Source: an uncultured Collinsella sp. (lineage in GTDB: Bacteria > Actinomycetota > Coriobacteriia > Coriobacteriales > Coriobacteriaceae). Taken from it: 38,422 nucleotides of DNA. The stretch spans positions 1 to 38,422 of the forward strand of contig CAJKFS010000024.1 of NCBI GenBank assembly GCA_905199225.1, read 5' to 3'. The notes under the pieces are model-generated. The model worked only from the letters and a program-made list of their open reading frames with translations, was not told the origin of the DNA and did not search any database. Positions 25,698-33,063 of this stretch are shown piece after piece. Positions within the stretch are counted from its first letter, which is position 1; each line of letters begins with the position of its first letter. The translations under genes were made by a program, and so were the position numbers.

Positions 25698-25827
25698 GTT
25701 TTGGCAGGTTGGAATTATTCTCTAGAAGCTATAAAGGTGAGTGTATTACATGTGTACATCCAAGGGAGATTTCACGCTCGTTTATAAAGGATGTAATACG
25801 TTTGATATATATTTCGCGCTCATTTAC

Positions 25828-25855
25828 TTGAGTGCAATAAAGCAGTGGTTATAAG
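25828..25855 (+). promoter_or_regulatory. Candidate promoter of the toxin-antitoxin pair
   Basis: TTGAGT (25828-25833) and TATAAG (25850-25855) are separated by 16 bases, a fair sigma-70-type match. It lies just upstream of a perfect palindrome and 67 bases before the antitoxin ATG. Confidence 0.5.
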
Positions 25856-25875
25856 ATTGGCTATTATTAGCCAAT
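25856..25875. promoter_or_regulatory. Palindromic operator overlapping the start region of the TA promoter
   Basis: ATTGGCTA and TAGCCAAT are perfect 8-base arms around TTAT, directly adjoining the -10 box. Placement at the transcription start is typical of autorepression by RelB/DinJ-type antitoxins. Confidence 0.55.
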
Positions 25876-25921
25876 GTTGTAATTGACCATTCATGTTGCA
25901 CGCTCATTAAGGGGGCCAGTG

Positions 25922-26245
25922 ATGTCATCGACGCAAAAACGAGCCATCCTGCAGGTGCGCATTCGCGAAGAGGACAAACAGCATGCCGAGCGCCTCTACG
26001 ACGCCATGGGCACATCGCTCGCCGAGGCTGTCCGTCTATTTGTCGCGCAAAGCATTTTGATGCGCAAGCTTCCCTTTCAGCCGGTCGCCGTGCGCTCAAA
26101 GGACGGCACCGCCGCCTATGGATCGCTCAAAGCATATGGGGACCCCAATCGCCGCTCCGAGGAGCGCAATGCCTGGATTGAGTACCTTGCTACAGAATGC
26201 GACGATTCGATTTTGGGTCCCGAGGAAGTAGATATCCATGAGTAG
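25922..26245 (+). CDS. RelB/DinJ-family antitoxin
   Basis: The 107-residue protein starts with a ribbon-helix-helix-like segment: KRAILQVRIREEDKQHAERLYDAMGTSLAEAVRLFVAQ (about 6-43), as in RelB/DinJ antitoxins that bind DNA as dimers and neutralise a cognate toxin. The acidic tail (NAWIEYLATECDDSILGPEEVDIHE) would wrap the toxin. AAGGGGG precedes the ATG at 25922. The toxin-like gene overlaps its stop by 8 bases, a typical TA arrangement. Antitoxins of this type usually partner with YafQ/RelE toxins; here the partner is PIN-like. Confidence 0.82.
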   Translation: MSSTQKRAILQVRIREEDKQHAERLYDAMGTSLAEAVRLFVAQSILMRKLPFQPVAVRSKDGTAAYGSLKAYGDPNRRSEERNAWIEYLATECDDSILGPEEVDIHE

Positions 26246-26714
26246 CACCATCATCGACGAGACCGTCATCCTACGCTACCTGCTTGACGACGACGAAGTT
26301 CTGTCACCGCGCGCCGCCAAGGTCATCGCCACGCGCACCGCTCGCGTCTACCCCGAGATTATCACGCGCGTCGTGGTCACACTGCGCGACGTCTATAAGG
26401 TTCCCCGCGTTGAGATTGCTACGGCCATGAGAAGGCTGCTCGATGACGTCATGGTCGACGAGCCCACCGTTGTCGCCCTCGCCGTCAAACTCTTTGGCAA
26501 GACCCATATGGACTTTACCGACTGCCTCCTCGCAGCCCGAACCGCCATCTACAACGATGATGTCGTGAGCTTTGGCAAGCCCATCATTCAAGGCATGATC
26601 GATTGCCGCCGCCAGCGCCAAACCGCCGCCGACGCCCGCAGCCGAAGCACCGACGCCCGCGGACACGGCACCGACGTCACTATCGACAAGCTCCGCCACC
26701 GCCCCCGCAGCTAA
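26238..26714 (+). CDS. PIN-domain toxin-like protein
   Basis: The 158-residue protein shows a PIN-domain (VapC-like nuclease) pattern: IIDETVILRYLLDDD at the start with the first acidic residue (Asp7), EIITRVVVTLRDVYKV, and MDFTDCLLAARTAIYNDDVVSFGKPI near residue 95-120 with the late aspartates. The first motif is DET instead of the usual DT/SN, so activity is not assured. The last about 35 residues are low complexity (Arg/Asp/Ala), and the +1 frame of the same DNA reads as a Pro/Ala/Thr-rich stretch, hinting at slippage or loose constraint. It overlaps the antitoxin gene by 8 bases; the pairing is thus a RelB-like antitoxin with a PIN-like toxin, not the usual VapB/VapC. Confidence 0.7.
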   Translation: MSSTIIDETVILRYLLDDDEVLSPRAAKVIATRTARVYPEIITRVVVTLRDVYKVPRVEIATAMRRLLDDVMVDEPTVVALAVKLFGKTHMDFTDCLLAARTAIYNDDVVSFGKPIIQGMIDCRRQRQTAADARSRSTDARGHGTDVTIDKLRHRPRS

Positions 26715-26727
26715 CCCCATCCCCTCC

Positions 26728-26798
26728 TAAGTTGCGGTGAAATACGGACTGTTTCATGCCTTTAAAGGCCTCAACAGTCCGTATTTCACCGCAACTTA
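26728..26798. repeat. Inverted repeat copy 1 (TTGCGGTGAAATACGGACT family)
   Basis: Positions 26728-26753 are the exact reverse complement of 26773-26798 (26-bp arms), with a 19-base loop that holds a small GCCTTTAAAGGC palindrome. The same sequence family recurs at 28012-28078. It lies 14 bases after the PIN gene stop and 26 bases from the end of the AbiEi-like gene, so it could terminate both converging genes. Confidence 0.85.
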
Positions 26799-26824
26799 TT
26801 GAAGGTGGACCGCGAACGATTTCT

Positions 26825-27823
26825 CTATCGGGATTCGGCGTAGGGTTTTGTTGTCGGAATGCCGTAACCGCGCATCATGGCACCGAACGATTCTACGTCG
26901 TAGGTGTCCGAGAGTTTGAAATGAATGATGTTGTGGCCCATGGCGCGAAGGTTCGCGTCGCGCATGAGGGCCGCTCGATACGTTTTTGCCGCCGCCCGCT
27001 CTGCATTATTTTGAGCCTCGTCTTCAAACTTGCCCAGCCCATGCAGCTCTGCCAGCGTCCATGAGCCGTCTGGCATCTGCCAGCCATAATCTGCTAGATA
27101 ATAGCCAGCGTTTCCCGGCCGCGTTATCTCAACTTGAAGCTCGGGCGCGGCAACCCCAGCGAGAATCATCGCTGCTCTCGCCTCAGACTCACCGCCATTG
27201 CCTGACCTGCCATCCATATAATCAAAAACGTCAAAAGCACGCGCGATGCCATGCAGCCCTCGACAATTTGCCTGCGCATATGCTCGCAGCTCTTCGCGCT
27301 CGACATCGTACTCACGGGCCAAGCCATCGACATAACCCAGCGCATAGCGAAAGGCGCTCGATCGCGCGATATCAACAACCGTTCGACACGGATCCGTCAG
27401 TGTAAACAGACCAAGCCGCCACACTTCGCCCGGGCGCCAGCGCTTGTATTCAACGAACTCATACGTATCACGCCTTGTAGACCGTGGCAGCAGCACTTGC
27501 ACTTTATCCAGAAGCGTATACGCCGAGCCGATGCCGTAGAGCAGCGCTGCTGTCGCTCCGCAGAACACAGCATCCGGTTCAACGACCGCAATAGCGGATG
27601 CCAGCTGAAAGATACGATCTTCAACCCCAAGATTATTCCAATAGACCGGATCCGCATACACGTGGTTGTAAAGACGAAGCATGAGCTCTTCCTGCATAAG
27701 CTCACGCGCGCGGCGTTCATCCCAAGGATCAATTGTTATAAGCAGCTGTCCATCTTGATGAATTCCAACGGCCGAGAATAGCATCCTTGCATATGACTGC
27801 GGAAAATGTTTGCCTTTATCGAG
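26825..27823 (-). CDS. AbiEi-like protein with nuclease-like C-terminus
   Basis: The protein (332 residues from ATG 27823) resembles the many actinobacterial proteins annotated as type IV TA AbiEi-family antitoxin/transcriptional regulators. It has a middle domain with GATAALLYGIG (as in AbiEi), then a C-terminal region with ESEARAAMILAG, YYLADYGWQ and WTLAELHGLGKFED. The last elements resemble the D...ExK-like core of DUF559-type (PD-(D/E)XK) domains, with E-x-H in place of E-x-D/K, so nuclease activity is doubtful. No AbiEii toxin gene is adjacent. Start choice is uncertain: ATG 27823 has GGGG at 6-7 bases; the frame runs on to 27847 without a site. It is bracketed by two copies of one inverted repeat. 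Confidence 0.6.
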   Translation of the reverse strand, partial: LDKGKHFPQSYARMLFSAVGIHQDGQLLITIDPWDERRARELMQEELMLRLYNHVYADPVYWNNLGVEDRIFQLASAIAVVEPDAVFCGATAALLYGIGSAYTLLDKVQVLLPRSTRRDTYEFVEYKRWRPGEVWRLGLFTLTDPCRTVVDIARSSAFRYALGYVDGLAREYDVEREELRAYAQANCRGLHGIARAFDVFDYMDGRSGNGGESEARAAMILAGVAAPELQVEITRPGNAGYYLADYGWQMPDGSWTLAELHGLGKFEDEAQNNAERAAAKTYRAALMRDANLRAMGHNIIHFKLSDTYDVESFGAMMRGYGIPTTKPYAESR

Positions 27824-28011
27824 CATGGCCAACCCCATAACCATCACGGCGGAGAGAATACCATTACGCTATCGCATGCTTCCGTTCGCAGGCCTTGCCA
27901 AAAGCTGACCAAAAGCTTGACGCCGCAGGTCAGAGCTTCAAAAAATATTTCCACTCTCGGTAGACGGTCGCTACGACCCTCCCAACGGCATCAAAATCCA
28001 ACCTTACAAAT
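27824..28011. other. Upstream region of the AbiEi-like gene, no gene recognised
   Basis: I see no coding sequence, RNA gene or clear promoter here. It ends at inverted repeat copy 2. Confidence 0.5.
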
Positions 28012-28078
28012 AGTTGCGGTGAAATACGGACTACATAGGCCATAAAAGCCGAAAAACAGTCCGTATTTCACCGCAACT
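28012..28078. repeat. Inverted repeat copy 2 (TTGCGGTGAAATACGGACT family)
   Basis: AGTTGCGGTGAAATACGGACT-type arms at 28012-28032 and 28058-28078 are exact inverses over 21 bp around a 25-base loop; the arm sequence is the same as in copy 1 (26728-26798), but the loop differs. The two copies bracket the AbiEi-like gene. Confidence 0.85.
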
Positions 28079-28126
28079 TAGGTGGGGCGTGGGGCGGCAT
28101 CGATTCCCGACACCCGTACACTTACG

Positions 28127-28163
28127 AAAACGGCTCTGATTCCTAAAAGGAACCAGAGCCGTT
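28127..28163 (-). terminator. Terminator of the tRNA-Pro/tRNA-Gly unit
   Basis: AACGGCTCTGATTCCT (28129-28144) pairs with AGGAACCAGAGCCGTT (28148-28163) with one wobble and a 3-base loop; on the minus strand it is followed by TTTTCG. It lies 11 bases past the tRNA-Gly 3' end. Confidence 0.85.
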
Positions 28164-28174
28164 CATCTATCTTA

Positions 28175-28248
28175 TGGAGCGGGCGACGGGAATCGAACCC
28201 GCGTCATCAGCTTGGAAGGCTGGGGTTCTACCATTGAACTACGCCCGC
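28175..28248 (-). tRNA. tRNA-Gly (anticodon UCC), CCA encoded
   Basis: The minus strand folds as a 74-base tRNA: acceptor GCGGGCG/CGCCCGC, D-arm TAGTTCAATGGTAGA, anticodon loop CTTCCAA with UCC in the centre, T-loop TTCGATT, and genomic CCA. It follows tRNA-Pro after 6 bases and shares its promoter and terminator. Confidence 0.97.
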
Positions 28249-28254
28249 AAGATA

Positions 28255-28331
28255 TGGTCGGGACGACAGGATTTGAACCTGCGACATCCTGCTCCCAAAG
28301 CAGGCGCGCTACCAAACTGCGCCACGTCCCG
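28255..28331 (-). tRNA. tRNA-Pro (anticodon UGG), CCA encoded
   Basis: The minus strand gives a 77-base tRNA starting CGGGACGTGGCGCAGTTTGG, with anticodon stem-loop CCTGC-TTTGGGA-GCAGG (UGG), T-loop TTCAAAT and genomic CCA. The C1-G72 acceptor pair is typical of bacterial tRNA-Pro. First in a two-tRNA unit. Confidence 0.97.
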
Positions 28332-28382
28332 AAGGTGTTGAGCAGCTAAGGCATAAACCTTGCGTGTCCCAAAGCGAAGGAA

Positions 28383-28411
28383 ATTATAGGGGAGACTCCC
28401 CGCCTGTGCAA
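28383..28411 (-). promoter_or_regulatory. tRNA operon promoter (TTGCAC-17-TATAAT)
   Basis: On the minus strand a -35 TTGCAC (complement of 28406-28411), a 17-base spacer and a perfect -10 TATAAT (complement of 28383-28388) precede tRNA-Pro. The spacer contains the palindrome GGGGAGACTCCCC (28389-28401). It starts 12 bases past the brnQ stop, so the palindrome may also fold in the brnQ transcript. Confidence 0.8.
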
Positions 28412-28422
28412 GCGCAGAAACC

Positions 28423-29781
28423 CTAGCTCCTCGAATGTGTGACAAACTGGCTATGAACCAGACCGATCACAAACGCCACCACAGCAACCGGCGCCCACGC
28501 AGCACCGATATCTGCCAGCGGCAACGCATCGAACGGCAGCCACGCGCCCGCAAAGAACGCATCGCGGACCGAGGTGATCACACTCTGCACCGCGACAACA
28601 CTGCCGACCCAGACCCACACCTGCGGATGCGCGTCGCAAAAGCCGTGCATCAGGCCCATAAGTACCAGCACAATGGCAACGGGATACAGGGCATTAAGCA
28701 TGGGCACCGAGAACATAAGGATCACGTCGAGGCCCACGTTGGAGAGCACGCACGAAAACGCCGCGAACACAAAGGCGAGAACCGCAAAGGGACGGCGCAT
28801 GACCTCCTCGGAAGCCTCTGCTCCCCCTTCGACCACATACGTCTCGCAAAAGTAGCGCGAGCAGCAGCTGATAAGGCCAATGCACACGTTCATGCAGGCG
28901 AGGAAGAAGATCGCAAAGACCACGACCGTGCCGGCAAGCCCAAAATGCATGGAGGCCGAACGGGCGAGGATGGCGGCGCCGTTGGTAGCGTCAGGCATCA
29001 CGGTGCCGAGCTGCATACCGGCAAGGCCCAAGCCGCAGTAGATGATGGCCATAAGCACGCCGGCGATCACACCGGAACGCGAAATCTCGAAGGCCACGCG
29101 CTTGTCATCGGTAACACCCAACTCGTGGATGGTCTCGGCGATGATGATGCCGAAGGCGAGCGACGCGAGCAGGTCCATGGTCTGATAGCCAGTCAGAAAG
29201 CCCTGCACGGCGGCGCCTGCATCGTAGGGAGCCTGAGGCGCGGCAGCCGGTCCCAGCGGCGAGATCACGGCAGCACCCACGACCAGCACGATGAGCGCAA
29301 TGAGCGCGGGGCCCGTAATGCGGCCGAGCACGCGCGTGATGACACCTGGGCGCAGCGTGAGCACAAACGCGACGACGAAGAACCCGATGGCAAACACCAG
29401 ACGTGCTGCGCCGAGCGAAACGCCCTCGGGCAGCAGCGGCACCAGCATTTCGAACGCTGTAGAGCTTGTACGCGGAATGGCCAGGCACGGACCGATGGCC
29501 AGGTAGACCGCCGCAACGAAGAATTCGCCAAACTTAGGATGCACGCGGCCGGCAAGCTCGCGCGCCGTTCCGGCGAGCGCGACGGCGATAAAGCCCATAA
29601 CGGGCAGACCGATAGCGGCAATCAAAAAGCCGATCATGGCAAGCGGCGTGGCTGTGCCGGCCTGAAGTGCCAGCAACGGCGGAATGATGAGGTTACCAGC
29701 GCCAAAGAGCATCGAGAACAGCGCAATGCCGACGGTAACGACATGGTCGGAGCGCAGGCCGCGCGGGGCGGATGAGGCCAT
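28423..29781 (-). CDS. brnQ: BrnQ-family branched-chain amino acid:cation symporter
   Basis: The 452-residue polytopic protein (about 12 membrane segments) matches the LIVCS/BrnQ family. These carriers take up leucine, isoleucine and valine with Na+ or H+. The N-terminal GIALFSMLFGAGNLIIPPLLALQAG (about 18-42) is the family's signature, with an Asn in the first broken helix. Further hallmarks are PRTSSTAFEM and GYQTMDLLASLAFG. Substrate preference cannot be read from the sequence. I chose the ATG at 29781, with AAAGGTG 6 bases upstream; the frame is open for 19 further codons that overlap the neighbouring terminator. Monocistronic between a terminator and the tRNA promoter. Confidence 0.92.
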   Translation of the reverse strand: MASSAPRGLRSDHVVTVGIALFSMLFGAGNLIIPPLLALQAGTATPLAMIGFLIAAIGLPVMGFIAVALAGTARELAGRVHPKFGEFFVAAVYLAIGPCLAIPRTSSTAFEMLVPLLPEGVSLGAARLVFAIGFFVVAFVLTLRPGVITRVLGRITGPALIALIVLVVGAAVISPLGPAAAPQAPYDAGAAVQGFLTGYQTMDLLASLAFGIIIAETIHELGVTDDKRVAFEISRSGVIAGVLMAIIYCGLGLAGMQLGTVMPDATNGAAILARSASMHFGLAGTVVVFAIFFLACMNVCIGLISCCSRYFCETYVVEGGAEASEEVMRRPFAVLAFVFAAFSCVLSNVGLDVILMFSVPMLNALYPVAIVLVLMGLMHGFCDAHPQVWVWVGSVVAVQSVITSVRDAFFAGAWLPFDALPLADIGAAWAPVAVVAFVIGLVHSQFVTHSRS

Positions 29782-29799
29782 AGGCACACCTTTCGGGTC

Positions 29800-29835
29800 G
29801 AAACAAAAACGGGACGGGCAAAAACACCCGTCCCG
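29800..29835 (-). terminator. Terminator closing the selD operon
   Basis: CGGGACGGG (29810-29818) pairs with CCCGTCCCG (29827-29835); on the minus strand the hairpin is followed by TTTTTGTTT. It lies 14 bases past the stop of the cysteine desulfurase-like gene and just before brnQ, ending the operon that starts near 36.7 kb. Confidence 0.9.
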
Positions 29836-29849
29836 CAAGTATATACGCT

Positions 29850-30989
29850 CTAGCAGGCTAAATCGCGCAAAGCGTCAATCGCGGTGTCGACTTCCTCGGC
29901 CGTGTTGAAATACCCAAACGAGAAGCGAACGATACCTTGGCGCTCGGTCCCGAGCGCGCGGTGCATGAGCGGAGCGCAATGGGCACCGGGGCGCGTCGCA
30001 ATCCCCCACCCTTGCATAAGCGCGTCCGAGATCTCGGCAGAGTCGATATCGCCCACGTTGAGCGAGACGATCGCCGAGCGCACAGGCTGGTCAAACGCAC
30101 CGTAGAGCGCAATGCCGGGGATTTCGCGAACGCCGGCGAGGAAGCGCTCGGCAAGCGCACGCTCGCTGGAAGCAATCGCCTCGACCCCACCCTGGGCCTC
30201 GATAAAGTCGAGACCAGCGGATAGGCCCGCTATGCCGTGACCGTTGAGCGTGCCCGCCTCGAGGCGCGTGGGCCACTCAAGCGGCTGCAGCGCATCGAAG
30301 CTGTGCACGCCCGTGCCGCCCATGGCCCACGGAGCCACGTCAATGCCCTCCGCCACGGCCAGGCCGCCGGTGCCTTGGGGTCCCATGAGCCCCTTGTGGC
30401 CGGTAAAACACACGACGTCGAGCCCCATGGTATCCATGTCAATCTTCGCCGTACCGGCAGACTGAGAGGCGTCGACGATCACCAGCGCACCGGCCGCATG
30501 GGCCATGGCCGCCACGCGCGCAATGTCGACCGCGTTGCCGGTCACATTGGAGGCGTGCGTCACCACCACGGCACGCGTGCCCGGCGTGACCAGCTGCTCG
30601 AGTTCGTCGTAGTCGAGCACGCCGTTCGCGTCGCAGCCCGCATACTCAACGGTCACGCCCTGCTCTACCGCCAGGCGATTGAGCGGACGCAGCACGGAGT
30701 TATGCTCGAGCACCGTCGTGACCACACGATCGCCGGGACGCACCACGCCATTGATGACGGTGTTGAGCGCCGCGGTGGAGTTGGGCGTAAAACAAACATG
30801 GTCTGCCCTCGGGCAACCTAAAAAGCGCGCAAGCTTAGTGCGGCAGCCATGAATCGTGCGCGCCGCATCGAGCGCGCCCGACGTCGCGCCACGTCCGGCA
30901 TTGCCGAGCGAGCACATCGCCTGCGTCACGGCATCGATCACCGTCTGCGGCTTATGCATGGTCGTCGCCGCGTTATCCAGGTAGATCAT
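29850..30989 (-). CDS. Class V cysteine desulfurase-like protein of the SelD-neighbourhood type
   Basis: The 379-residue PLP protein starts MIYLDNAATTMHKP and has the PLP lysine Lys199 (CFTGHKGLMGPQG) and the persulfide/perselenide Cys338 in RPGAHCAPLMH, as in SufS/CsdB-type enzymes. It matches the cysteine desulfurase family (EF2568-type) often found beside selD and yedF in anaerobes, and so is a candidate selenocysteine lyase/Se donor rather than an Fe-S assembly enzyme; no sufU or iscU is adjacent. The ATG at 30989 overlaps the DUF3343 stop (ATGA) and has GGGAGG upstream. Last gene of the operon. Confidence 0.88.
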   Translation of the reverse strand: MIYLDNAATTMHKPQTVIDAVTQAMCSLGNAGRGATSGALDAARTIHGCRTKLARFLGCPRADHVCFTPNSTAALNTVINGVVRPGDRVVTTVLEHNSVLRPLNRLAVEQGVTVEYAGCDANGVLDYDELEQLVTPGTRAVVVTHASNVTGNAVDIARVAAMAHAAGALVIVDASQSAGTAKIDMDTMGLDVVCFTGHKGLMGPQGTGGLAVAEGIDVAPWAMGGTGVHSFDALQPLEWPTRLEAGTLNGHGIAGLSAGLDFIEAQGGVEAIASSERALAERFLAGVREIPGIALYGAFDQPVRSAIVSLNVGDIDSAEISDALMQGWGIATRPGAHCAPLMHRALGTERQGIVRFSFGYFNTAEEVDTAIDALRDLAC

Positions 30990-31237
30990 CGCACGACCTC
31001 CCACATGTCGATTACCGTAAAGCCCTCGGTGGGGACGCCCGCCGCGGCAAGCTCGCCGCGCAGCAGGTCCTCATCGGCAGGCAACGCCTTCCATGCCAAA
31101 CCGCAGCCGGCAGCGACCTCCCCGGGTACGGGAATCGTTCGCCCGGGAAGGCTGCGCTCGATGCACAGGGACTCGCACCCCATGGCGGCCGCCGTGGTGG
31201 GAAACGTGATGACAAGCGCCGGGCGCTTCTCCCTCAT
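30986..31237 (-). CDS. DUF3343 Se/S carrier-like protein
   Basis: The 83-residue protein is a single DUF3343 domain: the start MREKRPALVITFPTTAAAM, Cys21-x3-Cys25 (CESLC), and the hallmark VAAGCGLAWK with Cys45. The family has been linked to selenium use by genome comparison and is described as a putative Se/S carrier; biochemistry is not settled. GGAG lies 5 bases before the ATG at 31237. It sits between yedF and the cysteine desulfurase-like gene, overlapping the latter by four bases. The paralogue at 2838-3233 is larger and Cys-rich. Confidence 0.85.
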   Translation of the reverse strand: MREKRPALVITFPTTAAAMGCESLCIERSLPGRTIPVPGEVAAGCGLAWKALPADEDLLRGELAAAGVPTEGFTVIDMWEVVR

Positions 31238-31256
31238 GGCAACTCCAACCAATACG

Positions 31257-31883
31257 CTACGGGCGCACGACGCGCACGGCCTGCTCCATCTTCTCCACAA
31301 TCACGTACATGTTGGTGACCTCGCCCACCGCAAGCTGGTCTTTAATGCCATAGTGGTCGAGGCAGGTACCACAGGTGAGAATCTCGACACCCTGCTCGGC
31401 CAGACCCTTCAGGTCGTCGAGTACCGGTGAGCCCTCGACGGTGAGCTTGGCGCCGCCGTTGTAGAACAGCATGGTCGCGGGCAGCTCCTCCTGCTGCGTC
31501 ACGGCAAAGATAAACGCCTTCATGAGCTTGTGGCCCAGCTCGTCGTCGCCACGGCCCATGCAGTCGGTGTAGACGGAAATGACGAGCTTGCCCTTGCCGG
31601 CGCTGGCATCACAGAAGGCAGCGCCATCCTGCTCGGGATCGGCCACGGCAACGGCGCCAGAGGTCGCCACGGTCACGTGCCACTCGGCGTCAGAAACCTT
31701 CTCGACCAAGGCCGTGCAGCCCTTCTCCTGCGCCATCTTGGAGATGTTCTTGACGGCGGTCTCGTTATCGACCGAGGTCACGACTGTGCCCTCGCCATCG
31801 AGCTGCTTCAGGGCTTTGAGCGTCTTGACGACGGGCAGCGGGCAGGCATCGCCCATGGCATTGACTTCAATTTTGGTAGACAT
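31257..31883 (-). CDS. yedF: Selenium metabolism protein YedF
   Basis: The 208-residue protein has a TusA-like N-terminal domain with the CPxP motif (GDACPLPVVK, Cys14) and a C-terminal DsrE-like domain with a C171-x2-C174 pair (LTCGTCLDHYG). The two-domain form is the one found with selD and is thought to move Se or S as persulfide/perselenide. A third Cys, C108 (VYTDCMGRG), begins the second domain. AAAGGAAA precedes the ATG. A 60-base gap with an 8-bp palindrome separates it from selD. Confidence 0.92.
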   Translation of the reverse strand: MSTKIEVNAMGDACPLPVVKTLKALKQLDGEGTVVTSVDNETAVKNISKMAQEKGCTALVEKVSDAEWHVTVATSGAVAVADPEQDGAAFCDASAGKGKLVISVYTDCMGRGDDELGHKLMKAFIFAVTQQEELPATMLFYNGGAKLTVEGSPVLDDLKGLAEQGVEILTCGTCLDHYGIKDQLAVGEVTNMYVIVEKMEQAVRVVRP

Positions 31884-31902
31884 AGTTTTTCCTTTCGAAA
31901 GA

Positions 31903-31920
31903 ACCGTTCTAGAGAACGGT
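31903..31920. promoter_or_regulatory. Palindrome between selD and yedF
   Basis: ACCGTTCT and AGAACGGT are perfect 8-base arms around AG, followed on the minus strand by TTCTTTCG. It may be an RNA hairpin adjusting yedF translation or a weak terminator; there is no real U-tract. Confidence 0.45.
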
Positions 31921-31943
31921 AAACAGTTACATAAACGTGCGGG

Positions 31944-32993
31944 TTAGCGAACAACGCGAACAGCAGGACCGCCCGGCACCGGCTCGCACACGCGGCCGAT
32001 TGTGGCGGCAACGCGCCCCTCAGCGTGCAGACGACGCGCAAGCTCATCCACATCCGCCGCGGGCGCCGCAATTAGCAAACCGCCCGAGGTCTGCGGATCG
32101 TACAGCGCATCCAGCATTCCCGGCTCCAAGTCATCGTCAGCTGTCACGCGCGGGCCAAAGAAGTCCTGGTTGCGGTAGGAGCCCGCGGGGATAATGCCCA
32201 GACGCGCCATGTCAAGCACCTGATCAAAGAGCGGCACCGCCCCCGACGCAAGCTCAATCTGCACGCCCGAGCCCTCGGCCATCTCGCACGCATGCCCGAT
32301 CAGGCCAAAGCCCGTAATGTCGGTGCAGCCGTGAAGCTCAAGTCCCTCGGCCAGACGAATCGGAGCCTCGTTGAGGGTGCGCATCGAGTCAAACATGGCC
32401 GCGGCCTCATCTTGCTCGATAAGCTCGCCCTTAATGGCCGTGGTGATGATGCCCGAGCCGATCGCCTTGGTCAGCAACAGGACGTCGCCCACGCGCGCGC
32501 CGCTATTGGCAAGCATACGATCGAGCGCGACAAAGCCGCTCACGGACAGGCCGTACTTGGGCTCGTCGTCGTTGATGGTGTGGCCGCCCGCGATGGAGCA
32601 ACCCGCCTCGACGCACTTGTCGGCGCCGCCCGCCAGAATCTGACCTGCGACCTCGACGCCCAGGCAACTGGGAATGCACAGCAGGTTCATGGCATGGCTC
32701 GGCCGCCCGCCCATGGCGTAGATGTCCGACAGCGAATTGGCCGCGGCGATCTGGCCAAACAGAAACGGGTCGTCGACCATCGGCGGGAAGAAGTCGACGG
32801 ACTGAACGAGGCCCAGGTTATCGCCGACGCGAAGGACGCTCGCATCGTCGGAGGTATCGAACCCCACGAGCAAGTTGTCGTTATGCACATTTGGCAAATC
32901 GCCCAGGACCTGGGCGAGGGCTCCGGGAGCCAACTTAGCGGCTCAACCGCTCGCGGCCGTCATGGACGTAAGCTTAATCTGATCGTCAGCCAT
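31944..32993 (-). CDS. selD: Selenide, water dikinase SelD with in-frame UGA (selenoprotein)
   Basis: Translation from ATG 32993 gives MADDQIKLTSMTAASG-U-AAKLAPGAL, with UGA at codon 17 (32945-32943). The family has Cys or Sec here (E. coli Cys17, followed by the catalytic Lys20), and here Lys20 follows in AAK. The full protein is 349 residues. Downstream hallmarks are DDASVLRVG (about 50-58), the FFPPMVDDP and GGHTINDDEPKYG (ATP/Mg site), DVTGFGLIGHA-like DITGFGLIGHA, and DPQTSGGLL. It makes selenophosphate from selenide and ATP for SelA. GGAGGTATCG precedes the ATG. Gene callers that stop at UGA would start at 32933 and lose the catalytic residues. It is translated only if the selenocysteine machinery works, a feedback loop. 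Confidence 0.95.
32899..32945 (-). promoter_or_regulatory. Candidate SECIS region and UGA(Sec) of selD
   Basis: After UGA (32945-32943) and 11 bases comes a stem GGCTC/GAGCC (32919-32923, 32927-32931) with a 3-base loop, then a second stem TCGCCCAG/CTGGGCGA (32899-32906, 32910-32917). The 11-base spacing equals that in fdhF. The loops lack the GGTCT seen in fdhF, so which stem SelB uses is uncertain. Confidence 0.5.
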
Positions 32994-33063
32994 CGATACC
33001 TCCTATCATCGGTCAATCATTTTCTCCCAGTATACGCATGAATGCGAGCCTACGGCGGATGCA

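Larger units (their letters stand above)
25773..25910 (+). repeat. Three phased short repeats, consensus CRCGCTCRTTTA
   Basis: CACGCTCGTTTA (25773-25784), CGCGCTCATTTA (25815-25826) and CACGCTCATTAA (25899-25910) recur at intervals of 42 and 84 bases, i.e. about four and eight helical turns. The last copy ends just before the ribosome site of the antitoxin gene. A GTATTACAT/ATGTAATAC pair (25743-25751, 25791-25799) brackets the first. They may be binding sites of the toxin-antitoxin complex or another regulator. Confidence 0.4.

Noticed and set aside
26732..28078. CRISPR array
   Set aside because: Only two copies of an inverted repeat more than 1 kb apart, with no spacers or cas genes.
31944..32933. 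selD starting at 32933 as a Cys-less, inactive form
   Set aside because: The frame continues upstream through UGA to an ATG with GGAGG, and the missing N-terminus matches the family with Sec at the catalytic position.
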